Assembly: GCF_964656455.1 (NCBI RefSeq)
Contig: NC_135724.1
Span: 15,142,919 to 15,206,918 of the forward strand
DNA: 64,000 nt
Reading direction: 5' to 3'
Source of the DNA: Halichoerus grypus
Taxonomy: Eukaryota > Chordata > Mammalia > Carnivora > Phocidae
Notes under the pieces: model-generated
Seen by the model: only the letters and a program-made list of their open reading frames with translations
Databases searched by the model: none
Told to the model about the DNA's origin: nothing
In this document: in pieces, positions 10,973-20,860 of the stretch
Layout of the letters: each line of letters begins with the position of its first letter
Position numbering within the stretch: the stretch's first letter is position 1
Translations under genes and position numbers: made by a program

Positions 10973-11439
10973 TTATTAAGATGGCATCAGAGGTATAAAC
11001 TGAAAATAATTTACCAGCTTTTGAATGGCTGCTAGGAGTCACAAATTGTTTTCTTTTCCAAAGAAACTAATGTAATATATGTATTCATTGTTTGAACATT
11101 GTCCTTAGAATTTAAATTGAGCTCCTCACCCTAATATTTGTTTAGTTTTGGGAAGTCACTTAACATTTTTTTTTGGTCTATAAAATGGGGTTGATTATTT
11201 AAGTATTTTATTTAAGTATATACTAATCACAGTTTCTTCAGGCTCTGAGCCAAAAAATGTATGTCCTAAAGAAAGAAAATGTCTCTAGAAATGTCACAAT
11301 TTAGGTGGTAAATAAGACACAGTTGAATATAATATAATGCATTAAGTGCTATAACACAGTTGTTTGTAAAATAGTGTGGAAATGCGGAGGAAGGACAATT
11401 ACTCCTTTCTACGGAGGTCAAAGAAAGCTGCACGATATG
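10973..11439. other. Unassigned non-coding sequence
   Basis: Nothing recognised apart from AT-rich runs and short T tracts. Confidence 0.5.
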
Positions 11440-11512
11440 CTGTTATTACTGCCATCGTCACTGTAATCATTATCTGAATGCTTACTGTGTGCCAGGCACT
11501 GATCACACCCTG
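11440..11512 (-). repeat. MIR fragment, minus strand
   Basis: 'atcattatctgaatgcttactgtgtgccaggcactg' is the antisense start of a MIR. Similarity fades after it. Confidence 0.65.
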
Positions 11513-11724
11513 AACTTGGGTTAAAGATGATGGAGGGTATCACAGACAAAGCTAAGATACAGTGACATGAGATTATTTCACAATTCTTGGGGACTGTAAA
11601 TAGTTCAGTGTCGAATAGCACAAGGGTAGATTTTGGAGAACACTTACCTAACATAAAATAAGAGGACGTAAAATATTGTTAAACTTAGTTCAAAACAATC
11701 CTAGTTTTTATCTTAGAAACCTGG

Positions 11725-11890
11725 TTGGAGCAGGGTCCTGGAGGTAGAAGATTGGGTAGCTGCTGCAGGAATAATCGAGACAAAAGCAAATGAGGGCTTG
11801 AACTAAGTAAGGTAGAGGCAGTAGAAATTGAGCAAATGGATTGAGTGACATTTATGAGGCAGAATCAACCAGACTGGTATTTTTCTCTTA
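11725..11890 (-). repeat. L2 LINE fragment, minus strand
   Basis: The plus strand reads as antisense L2: 'gctgctgcaggaataatcgaga', 'gagggcttgaactaagtaaggtagaggcagtagaaattgag', 'atggattgag' and 'gaggcagaatcaaccagactgg'. Confidence 0.75.
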
Positions 11891-12029
11891 AATCCCACAT
11901 CCAAAGTTGAATCTGAAATCTCTAAATGGAGATTTTGGAGGGGCAAGGAGCACATTCCTTACCCTCAACCAGTTTACAGAGACAGAAAAAAACAGATCAT
12001 TGGTATAGGCTATGAAACCTACTTGCATG

Positions 12030-12180
12030 GGATACAATGGGAGAAGCACTTAGCCCAACCTGGAGCTGTTTCGGAAAGATGAATGAGAGGCTGCCAAATC
12101 AAGAGAGGTGGGAAAGTCATTCCAGAGGGCAAAAGCATGGAGGCGTGAAACAAGATAGAACAAGAAAACCGGTGCTACAA
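12030..12180 (-). repeat. L2 LINE fragment, minus strand
   Basis: 'gtgggaaagtcattccagagggcaaaagcatggaggcgtgaaa' matches the antisense L2 segment usually reading GGGCATTCCAGGCAGAGG...AAAGGC. In L2 order this segment should come before the piece at 11725-11890, so the two are likely separate copies. Confidence 0.7.
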
Positions 12181-13130
12181 GTGTGTGACATAGGAGAAGA
12201 GAAAAATAATGGTATTTGACAACCATAATTTCAAATAGAACCTCAGCAGGTGAGTTCCTATAGAAGGGAGAGTAGGGAAGGGCGACTTGAAAGTAACCCC
12301 CCTCCAGCTCCCCCCTCCCCACTGCCCTCATGGCCTCATTATCAAGATGAAAGCATTGTTTGGGGATACTCTCTTTCATCTAGATGGCTCAAGCAGGAGC
12401 ATTTTCAATTAGTCTGTTGGAAATACTGCATGAAAGAAGTACCCTTAGCATAACAAAGGGGGAGGTATTGTAAAATACCAGGAGAATAAAGAGGGTATAA
12501 AGTGCAGAAAAATTAATTATCTCAGGGGGGAAGTGTGTTTGCTCCTAAGCATCCTTTAATGGCAAGGAAAAGCAAAAAACTCATCGGCTATAGACATTAT
12601 TGGTGGGAGGAGTAGGGAGGAAGAAAAGAGAAAGAAAAAGAACTCAACATTCAGTTCTTTTCAGTCCTTTGGATCAGAGCAACCCCGAAGCCCACCCGTC
12701 ACCCCAGGGAACTGTAAGTCTCATTAGATCAGCCACCATTGAAATCCAGTTGATGCTGTACAAAATACATGGGGGAAATAGGTGTAAAATTGAGAAACAT
12801 GAGAAACTGAAGGTGTAGGGTGATGAGAAAAGTAGGGTGCATTTTCGGCTGAAGGAAAGGCTCCAAGTATAAGGGGAGGACTGAGAATTCTGATATGAGG
12901 CTAATAGGTGAGGTTATGCAATATTTATCCCATTGTATTATAAGTATGTGAATATGTTTTAAAACTATTATAACCATGTTTAGTTATAAGGAATCACTGG
13001 GTCTTCTTTCTTCTCAAAGTAGGCAACCAGCGTTAAATAACAAACAAAGTAGGGAAACATACAAGCTCACTAAAGTTCAATAACAACCTAACAAAATAAG
13101 AAACTATGAATGCTTTAGTGATTGAGCTTT
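12181..13130. other. Unassigned non-coding sequence
   Basis: No repeat or gene is recognised. C-rich and G/A-rich runs near 12297-12330 and 12600-12645 create short chance frames of up to 82 codons beyond 12180. Confidence 0.5.
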
Positions 13131-13362
13131 AAGAATCAATCTATGGACTCTGAGAAACAAACTGAGCGTTCTAGAGGGGAGGGGGGTGGGGGGATGGGGT
13201 AGCCTGGTGATGGGTATTAAAGAGGGCGCGTACTGAATGGAGCACTGGGTGTTATACGCAAACAATGAATCATGGAACACTACATCAAAAACTAATGATG
13301 TAACGTATGGTGATTAACATAATAAAATTTTTTTAAAAAGCTAAAAAAAAAGAATCAATCTA
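13131..13362 (+). mobile_element. Truncated lineage-specific L1 3' end with 13-bp TSD, plus strand
   Basis: The insert 13144-13349 carries the L1 3' end: 'gagaaacaaactgagcgttc', a G-rich run, 'tggtgatgggtattaaagag', 'gagcactgggtgttatacgc', 'caatgaatcatggaacacta', 'actaatgatgtaacgtatgg' and 'aacataataaaa'. AAGAATCAATCTA is repeated exactly at 13131-13143 and 13350-13362. Strong 5' truncation leaves 206 bp. The same 3' end occurs at 2111-2462 (minus) and 43335-43453. Confidence 0.97.
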
Positions 13363-13544
13363 GTAAATTCAAAGGTTCACCTTAGCAGTTTCAACAGAGG
13401 TGAAATGCTACAAGGACTGGCTCTATGAAAATATTCTCTGAAGCTGCTGGCCAAAACCCTCAATCCATCTTAACTGAGTCCATTCAGGAGACTTTAAAAA
13501 TAAATGTAATACAGTATATTTTAATTTTATTATTCCTATAACAT

Positions 13545-13607
13545 TTAGATGCCTTTTACTTTTTTTTTAGATTTTTTTTAATATTATGTTAGATGCCTTT
13601 TACTTTT
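13545..13607 (-). mobile_element. Ultra-short L1-tail insertion with 19-bp TSD
   Basis: TTAGATGCCTTTTACTTTT occurs exactly at 13545-13563 and 13589-13607. The 25 bp between them (13564-13588) are T-rich and, read on the minus strand, begin CATAATATTAAAAAAAATC, like the last bases of the L1 3' end plus poly-A. This fits a retrotransposition that copied little more than the tail. Confidence 0.7.
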
Positions 13608-13735
13608 AAAAAATGTTTATTTTATAAGCAAAACAAAACAAATGCCTTGAGGGCATTACAAATTCTAGCATTTCCCCCTGTCTATTCCTATCCAGATTTG
13701 TCAAATAAAAAATTTTTTAAAAAGCTCTATATATA

Positions 13736-13876
13736 GTGGCACTCAGCTGTCTCAGTTGGTTAAGCGTCCGACTTTTGATTTCACCTCCGGTCTTGACTTC
13801 AGGGTTAAGGGTTCAAGAAGACCTGTACTGGGCTCCATGCTGGGAATGGAGCCTACTTATTAAAAAAGGGAAAAAA
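13736..13876 (+). mobile_element. Can-SINE, short form, plus strand
   Basis: Head 'gtggcactcagctgtctcag', 'ttggttaagcgtccgac' and an A tail (13871-13880). It lacks the TC-rich middle. Flanking copies AAAAGCTCTATATATA (13720-13735) and AAAAGCTCTCTATATATA (about 13878-13895) form the TSD. Confidence 0.92.
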
Positions 13877-13895
13877 AAAAAGCTCTCTATATATA

Positions 13896-14429
13896 TTAAT
13901 ATTTTTCATTTAGTTACTCCAAAAAGAAATTATTTTTATAGTATTAGTCACCTTTTACTGTAATATCATGCTAATTATTAAATTTATATTTGCTGATGTT
14001 TTAAAATGATGGTGCCAAATAAATTAACCTAATATTTATGATATTTAAACTACTTAATTGTCTATTAATTTCATAAAAAAAATTTTTAGACTTAAGATTA
14101 TGGACCTATATTTTAATTTTCAACAAAACATGCATAAGTAAGGATGTTATTAATAGATTTCTTAGGCAACGAAAATAATTTGTTATGGGCTTTCTCAAAA
14201 GCTAAGCTGACAAATGAACTAGACTGGTCCCAGCTCATAGGCTAGCAAATCACGTGGTAAGTTACTGACTTAGACTTTACCAAAAATTTGCCCAAAGCTT
14301 AGCTTTGTTCGTGCATGTATTCACTCAATCATGGGTTCTGGGTAAAAGATATTGCGCTGGCTGCTGGGAAAACTAGCCACATTTCCTTCAAAATGCTAGG
14401 GTTTTTCATGACTACATGCTTCTGCATCT
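13896..14429. other. Unassigned AT-rich sequence
   Basis: No gene or repeat family is recognised. Confidence 0.5.
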
Positions 14430-14755
14430 AATATTCTTCCTGAAATGACTTTGTCCTTTCACTGTGGAGTGAGTTCCTACCCAATTTCTAGTTCTCTTTT
14501 GAAGCCTTCTCTCTCTTACAGACAGATGAACTCAATCGCTTCTTTATGCTTTTGCACAAATCTGATATATGCCTCTGTGATAGCGCTTCTTACACTGCAC
14601 TGTAACTCGGTGGTGGTTGCTGCCACTGCCATTACTTTTATTGTATTCACATGACTTGATTCCCAACTACACTTTGAATCTTTTCATGGTAAGACATCCA
14701 TCTAATCCATCTTCAGCTTCCTGGCATTTACTTAGTAAGTGAATGAATCCATCAA
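14430..14755 (+). repeat. L2 LINE 3' region, plus strand
   Basis: 'cttttgaagccttctctctc', 'cttcttacactgcactgtaact' and 'ttcctggcatttacttagtaagtgaatgaat' follow the L2 3' order (GTGAAGCCTTCCCTGA ... TGCCTGGCACATAGTAGG...GAATGAATG). Confidence 0.78.
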
Positions 14756-14764
14756 TAAACAATA

Positions 14765-15180
14765 GTAGTTATAAAAAATATAAAGGGTAATATAACAAAC
14801 ATTCATGTACCCACCACCCACCCACCTTAAACAATATTACCAATAGAGTCCCATCTCCCCAGGTACCCTACCCTAATTCCATTATTTTCCTTACACACTG
14901 GAGATATCCACCAACCTGAGCTTGATGTTTATCAAGCCTATACATCTCTTTAGGCCTCCATGTATATATCCTTAAAAACATATGCATATATCTGTAAAAA
15001 TATATATGGTTGATATTCATAATTTAATATTTATAGACATCATTTATTCATATATTATACTATAGTTAACTTTTTTGCTTAATTTTATATATGTGATACT
15101 TATATTTATCACATACATGTGATATTTGTGCAGCTTGATACTTATAACTATCATTTATTTATTTTTAACAGTTAATATTC
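14765..15180 (-). mobile_element. L1M LINE 3' UTR, minus strand (segment 1)
   Basis: Antisense L1ME/L1MC-like 3' UTR: 'caaacattcatgtacccaccacccacc', 'ttaccaatagagtcccatctccc', 'aacctgagcttgatgtttatcaagcc'. It is interrupted by a SINE and continues after it. Confidence 0.8.
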
Positions 15181-15388
15181 TTTTTTTTTAAAGATTCTTT
15201 TAATTTATTTTAGAGAGAGAGAGAGCACAGGGGGAGAAACGGGGGGAGGAGAAGAAGGGGAAGAATCTCAAGCAGACTCCACCCTGAGGACAGAGCCCAA
15301 CACAGGACTTGATCCCATGACCCGAGATCATGACCTGAGCCGAAACCAAGAGTCAGGTGCTTAACCAATTGAGCCACCTAGGTGCCCC
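15181..15388 (-). mobile_element. Can-SINE, minus strand, inside an L1M
   Basis: 'aaagattcttttaatttatt', GA run, 'gaatctcaagcagactccac' and a head ending GAGCCACCTAGGTGCCCC. The direct repeats AGTTAATATTC (15170-15180) and AGTTGTATAATATTC (15389-15403) are approximate. This is the older 'AATCTCAAGCAGACTCC' type. Confidence 0.95.
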
Positions 15389-15403
15389 AGTTGTATAATA
15401 TTC

Positions 15404-16190
15404 TACTGATGTACATACCACAATTGTTGAGTAGTGTTCCATGATATGGCCACAATATAGTTTGCTTATCCATTGACCACTTGAAGGATATTTTGGTTGT
15501 TTCTATTTTTTGGTTATATATAATAAGCCTATATAAAATCCATGTTTTTGTGTGTGTGGACATATGTTTTCATTTCTCCTGAGAACAAGAATAGAATAGC
15601 TGGGTCATATGGTAAGTGTATATTTATCTTTATGAGAGACTGCCAAACTTTTTTCTAAAGTAGCTGTACCATTTTGTGTTTCCATATTAATATATACATT
15701 TTTTTTCTTTTGAAATTAATCTAACCCAGACTATGGATGAGGTATGGACCTAACTTTATTTTGTTTTCCAGATGGTTATCCAGTTGTCCCGTCACAATTT
15801 ATCGATATACCTGTGTTCCCTGATGATCTGAAGTGCCATCTTTATCATATTCTAAAGCTCTATATCTATTTGCATCTATTTTTTCACTTATGCTGCTTCA
15901 TTGATAGCTCAATATGATGTATGAAAAATGACTCATGTTCCCATACCACACTTTTCAAATTATTGAGGCTTTATATTTTAAAACACAGAAGGGCTAATTC
16001 TCTATCACTGATCTTCCTTTTAATTTTTTGCTTACTTTTCCATTATCAATTTTAGAGTCATTTTATCAAGTTACAAATAATTTCTTTTTATTTCTTGGGG
16101 AAAATTTTTATCTGTATGGTTCTTAGCCCTCCGATCTAGGAATATTATTTTCCTTTATATTTATTCAAGTCTTCATGTATAGTTGTGACC
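15404..16190 (-). mobile_element. L1M LINE, minus strand (segment 2)
   Basis: The L1 continues antisense: 'attgaccacttgaaggatattttggttgtttc', 'gagaacaagaatagaatagctgggtcatatggtaa', 'ccaaacttttttctaaagtagctgtacc', then ORF2-region 'ttttccagatggttatccagttgtccc' and 'gaagtgccatctttatcatat'. No frame is intact. Confidence 0.88.
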
Positions 16191-16199
16191 CTTGTCAAC

Positions 16200-16660
16200 T
16201 GCCAGAACTCTCCATCATCTGGCTCTTCCTTACTTTTTGACTATTCATTCTTCTGTTCTGGGATGCTCCAGGCTGTTCAGGTCTCAGAAATGTTATATAT
16301 GTTCTTTCAACTATCTCTCATTATTTTTCTTCACATGGCTAATTGCTTTTCGTCATTTCAGATTTGGCTCAAATGACACCTCATCCTAGTGTTTTCCCAT
16401 CACTGCATTGAAGTAGTGCCATCTCATCCCCGGTCACTTGCTTCCAGATTGTTCTGTTTTATTTTCAGTGTAATGCTTATCACTATCAGAAACATGGTCA
16501 TTAATTTCCCTACCTATTTATTTTCCAACCCCACTAATCAGTTTAAGCTACCACGACAGTAGGGACGTTGGCTTCTGGCTTTCTGCAGGGTCACCAATGC
16601 TGGGAACAGTGCCTGGCACTTAGTAGGTGTTCAGCACATATTAAGTGAATGAATGGATGG
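16200..16660 (+). repeat. L2 LINE 3' region, plus strand
   Basis: A good match in order: 'ggatgctccaggctgttcaggtctc', 'tttggctcaaatgacacctcatcctagtg', 'cagtgtaatgcttatcactatc', 'cctacctatttattttccaac', 'cgacagtagggacgttggc', 'gggaacagtgcctggcacttagtaggtgttcagca' and 'gaatgaatgg'. It reaches the true L2 3' terminus. Confidence 0.95.
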
Positions 16661-17040
16661 CCTTTTATCAGCTCCAACAACTGTCTTCACACTCTTGCTA
16701 CTACTACTTACACGAACTGTTTGGGTGGATTTCCTACTTGAAATTATTTGACTGCCTGAGAAAATCAGTGAAGTAACAACTTGTGACTCTTCCAACTGAG
16801 CACCAGACTCAGGGGTCAGTGGAGCGAGATCCCCTCTGCTGCTCCTCTCTCTCCCTCCTGTCTCTCAATCTAGTCTTCGCTGTGTTGATATGACTGACAG
16901 GACCACCAGCTGTGACTCCTTGAGGCAACAGAGTAAAAGGCCTGAGCAGAATACATACTCACAACCACAAAAGGCACAGTTTGCTCTCTGTAATTCAGCT
17001 CTTTACAACTGGAAGTAACTAATCAGAAAATGATCTGGAA
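16661..17040. other. Unassigned non-coding sequence
   Basis: No gene or repeat is recognised. Confidence 0.5.
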
Positions 17041-17222
17041 TAGTCGTTTCCATACCTGGCTGATGATACGAGTCGCCCAGAGTGTTTTCACTAATATTGC
17101 CATTTGAGCCTCACTCCAGTCCTACTGAATTAGAACTTCTGCAGCTCAAAACCACGCAGACAGCACCCACCAACCTCACGCTTGGGGGACTCTGATACTC
17201 CTCAGTGTTGGGAACTACTGTA
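17041..17222 (+). mobile_element. MER5A-like hAT (Charlie group) MITE
   Basis: It has a diverged left end ('tagtcgtttccatacctggctg'), a middle 'cctactgaattagaacttctgcag' and the right end 'ttgggggactctgatactcctcagtgttgggaactactg', matching the MER5A terminal inverted repeats and body. The orientation is inferred. Confidence 0.75.
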
Positions 17223-17544
17223 AGCCGGACCAGGAAATTGACCAAAGTAGAAGATGCGTGTGATTGGTGTGAACTTTTGATAATGGCCCACACATGTTCA
17301 GTGTTGATGGGATTGCTAAATTGGTGATAAAACAATAAGCTTAAATTCTAACTTGATTTAATACTCTACATGAATGAAAAAGTTCTGTGGAGTCTGTACG
17401 ATGCCCACAGATGAGAATAAACCTTTACAACACAATATAATTGAATTCTGCTACTTTCCTGGCCTGCCTGCTCTGGGACCAAAAAAAAATTTCTTCTTTT
17501 TTTTTTTTTTTGCTTAATTCAATGTCTACAGATGTGTTGCTAGT

Positions 17545-17672
17545 TAGAATTGCAGGCTCCTGAGGTTCATGATAGAGATGTTGAGTCAGAATCTCTGAAT
17601 ATGGAACCCAGGAATCTGGATTTTTCTAAAATTCCTTGGATAATCTCTTTTTCACCCTAATATTTGAGAATC
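17545..17672 (+). mobile_element. MER5-type hAT fragment
   Basis: 'agtcagaatctctgaatatggaacccaggaatctgg' and the right end 'tatttgagaatcatg' match the MER5 body and terminal repeat. The left end is missing or very diverged. Confidence 0.75.
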
Positions 17673-17675
17673 ATG

Positions 17676-17900
17676 AAAACATAGGTTTGGGACTTTAGAT
17701 TATCTGGATTCAAATGGTTTTAGCAGTGTGGCCGTGGAGAAGTTTCCTAGCTTTTTCCAACCTCTCTTTTCTCATCTGTAAAGTGAGAAGTCAGCAGTCC
17801 CTACCGAACCTACCTCAGAGGATGATTGTGCAGGATGAGTGCAATGTAAAGTGTTCAGCATGGTGCCTAGAAGAAAACGTGCTCAGCAAATATCAGATCT
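17676..17900 (+). repeat. MIR SINE, plus strand, near full length
   Basis: 'gtttgggactttagattatctggattcaaatgg', 'gcagtgtggccgtggagaag', 'ttttctcatctgtaaagtgagaag', 'cctacctcagaggatgattgtgcaggatgag', 'aatgtaaagtgttcagcatggtgcctag' and 'gctcagcaaatatc' appear in MIR order. Confidence 0.96.
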
Positions 17901-17974
17901 TAGTTTTATTAACCACTGGCTTTTTGTTTATCTCTACCTGGAAATTTCAATTTGTCCTACAGCAGTTATCTCAA

Positions 17975-18161
17975 GCAGTGTTCTCAGAATGTGGCCCCTG
18001 GACCAGCATCATCAACAACCACCTAGAAATTTATTGGAAATAAAAAAATTTGAATATCACCCAGACATACTGGATCAGAAACTCAGTAGGGGGACCCAGT
18101 TATTTGTGTGTACCAAGCCCCCCAGATGACTCTGATGCATGCTAAAGTTTGAGGATCACTG
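17975..18161 (+). mobile_element. MER5A hAT MITE, complete
   Basis: Both ends are present: left 'cagtgttctcagaatgtggcc' and right 'ctgatgcatgctaaagtttgaggatcactg', with the body 'atcagaaactcagtagggggaccc' and 'caagccccccagatgactc'. This is the best preserved of three MER5-type copies within 1.2 kb. Confidence 0.95.
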
Positions 18162-18568
18162 ACTTAGGGGGGTTTGGTTAATAAAAGGATTAATTGAAAA
18201 CAACTTTAATTGTACCATGAAATAAACAAAATAGTTTACCAAATAGTTAATTTTAAAAGATACATAATCTTTTTCACATACATATCACACATCACCCATC
18301 AAACCCCTCCCCCCCCCCACACACACATACATTCAGTTTAAACTATGAACACTGCAGGTGTGTTTCTCTGACTAATGTTCCAATCCTCACAGCCCCACAT
18401 CTGCTCTGGTTTTGTTTGGCTTTTCTTTTATTGATACCCTGGCTCTGTGTTATCTGTTGTTGCTCTTCTGTATTTCACACTCTTCTCTATTTTCACAGTA
18501 GTGTCCCCTGGAATAATTACTTTTCTGTATCAGATTACCGTGTAGGATACACAGGGAGTAGACATTCA
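18162..18568. other. Unassigned sequence with a poly-C/(CA)n tract
   Basis: A 10-bp C run (18309-18318) is followed by a short CA run to 18327. Otherwise nothing is recognised. Confidence 0.5.
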
Positions 18569-18770
18569 AGACAGACATGATATGAACCCAACTCAGTTTG
18601 TTGATGTTGGGCAAATTACTTAGACCCTCAGAATTCTAGGTTCTTCATTAGTTAAAAAGGGAGAATCACACCGCCTTGAAATTTTCTTGTGAAGATTAAA
18701 TGTAATGTATGTAAATTACCTAGCATGGTGCCTGGCTCATAGTGAGTGCCAAATAAATGGTAGCTAATGA
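18569..18770 (+). repeat. MIR SINE, plus strand
   Basis: 'tgatgttgggcaaattacttagaccctcag', 'cttgtgaagattaaatgtaatgtatgtaaattacctagcatggtgcctggctcatagtgagtgccaaataaatggtagc' is an excellent MIR 3' half. Confidence 0.96.
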
Positions 18771-19369
18771 CCAATTGCATGTAAGTTTCAACATTACTCC
18801 GAGCTGTAGCTAATGTTAATGCTTTGTATTTTACCAAAAATATATACTGTGTTCTATGTCTGTTTCTATTTGCACAGAAATTTAGAGTGGAGAGGTACAG
18901 TTGTCCAATAAGTACTCAGCGAACTGTCTATAGATCTCCTAGTTACTGTCAAATTTCACCTGATTATAGCAGCTTGAGGTTTAAGGTTTAGGAGATTCAT
19001 GCTCACCATGTATAGTATACTGGAGTGAGCAGGAACAAATTACAGTTGCTTATTGTAAGCTGTGTTTGGAGTCCCTGTCCCCTGATCGTGTTGTCAAATA
19101 TAAATTGAAAGCCCCTCTCAATGTATTTATGACACTCTCTGCCTACAATCTGACACAATTCTACCACTAGTTAGAGTAGAAAGTGATACTCCCTAGAGTC
19201 TTTTCTTTATGTTTATAGCATAATCTTCATAGCAGCTGCTTCTTATCTAGGCAGCCAGAAGATCAGTTGCAAAGCATTTATTAGAATATACTTTTGGTCT
19301 TGCTCATTTAGGTTGAGGAGGCTGTAGTACTGAGGACCAGACCAGATTCCATATATATGTTCTGAAAAA
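18771..19369. other. Unassigned non-coding sequence
   Basis: Nothing recognised. Confidence 0.5.
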
Positions 19370-19500
19370 AGCTGTAATACTATAATTATAACCTTGAGCC
19401 AATTGCTTCATTTCTCTTACTGTTAGAGATACTCAGTTCAGCTTCTTCATTTATAAAATGACTAGGTCAGTTTTAGTAAGTATTCTGTGAGTACTTGAAA
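19370..19500 (+). repeat. Possible MIR fragment, plus strand
   Basis: 'aaccttgagccaattgcttcatttctc' and 'cttcttcatttataaaatgactagg' resemble the MIR centre (CCTTGGGCAAGTTACTT...TTCCTCATCTGTAAAATG). It is weak. Confidence 0.5.
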
Positions 19501-20860
19501 ATAATATGTGTTCTTTGTCCTGTTTGACATATGTCAAAATTGACATTCAGGCTGGATTTATAAATGTGTTGTTCAGATTTCCTATAGTCTGACTTATTTT
19601 TTGGTTTGCTTATTTTATCAACTATAGAGATTGTCAAAATATCTCTTTCCATAAGGTGAATCTACTTTTTGAATTGCATACCAATTTAGAAGTGTTACAT
19701 ATTCTTAGTGGATTGATTTATCATTATGAAAAGTCCCTCTTTCTGTCTAGCGATGCTTTATGCCTTGAAGTCTACTTTGTATACCAGTATAGTTACATAT
19801 GCTTTCTTTTGGTGAAGATTGTCCTGATGTGTATTTTTTTAAACCTTTGTCCTTTTATTAAAGATGTGTGTCTTGGAAGTAGCATATGATTGAGTTTTGT
19901 TTTCAGAGATTTTAATATGCTGTGCTTAGGGGAGGTTTTCATTGTATTGTTCCTGCTTGGGAATTTGTATAGCATTATTATTATTATTATTATTATTAAA
20001 CATTTTTTGAACTTTTAATTGAAGTATAAAACACATAGAGAAAATGGTATATATCTTTGCTGTGCAGCACATGAATTTTCACAAACTAAATACACCTTTG
20101 TATATAGATCAAAGACCCCAATCAAAAAATATATATATATTGCCCAAACCATAAGCATCCCTCATGCTCTATTCTAGTTTCTATTCTCCCAAAGTAATCA
20201 CTCTCTTGATTTCTAACAAATATATTAGTTCTGGTACTTTGTATGGTTCCATATATACAACTTCTTAGCTCTTTGGATTTCTAACTTCCATCAGCATCAA
20301 AGTTTCCCACTCAGTATATCTTCAAATATTGCTTCTGCTACATTCTCTTTAATTCTTCTTCCCTGACTCCAGTTATACACATTTTAGATCTTTTTACTGT
20401 AGCCTTTACATTTCAAACTTTTTCCCCTCCGTGTCTCATTTATAATTTCTATTGAATTATCTTTCAGTTCACTAATTCTTTCTTATAATAGATCTAATCC
20501 ACTGTTAAACCCATCTATTAATTCTTCATTTAGGTTATTGTTTCCACTTTATGGGGAAAAGTCCCCATCATGTTATTTATATTTTAGCATATTAATAATA
20601 GTTATTTTAAAGGCCATGTCTAATAACTTGAATATATATATATCTTTTGTGTGTTTGTCCCTACTATGTTTTTTCCTTCTCTTTTTCATGTTCATTCTGT
20701 TATTTTGTCTTATGAAATACATTGTAAATTTTTACTGAATGCTCCAGATAATTTTTGAAAACATTTAGGGATAATGATGTTACATTTAAGCTCAGGACAG
20801 ATCCCCTTAATCCAATTGAGAATTGATGTGATTTCTAACTGGATTTTAGTCTCATTGAGA
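19501..20860 (-). mobile_element. L1M LINE block, minus strand
   Basis: The first part is antisense ORF2 ('gttgttcagatttcctatag', 'cattatgaaaagtccctctttctgtctag', 'gaagtctactttgtataccagtatag'). After an (ATT)n run at about 19974-19998, a 3'-UTR-like section follows ('ttgaagtataaaacacatagag', 'ttctattctcccaaagtaatcac'), then a second part ('tcttcaaatattgcttctgctacattctc', 'ccactgttaaacccatctattaattcttcatt'). The order suggests more than one old L1 copy. No frame is intact. Confidence 0.78.
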
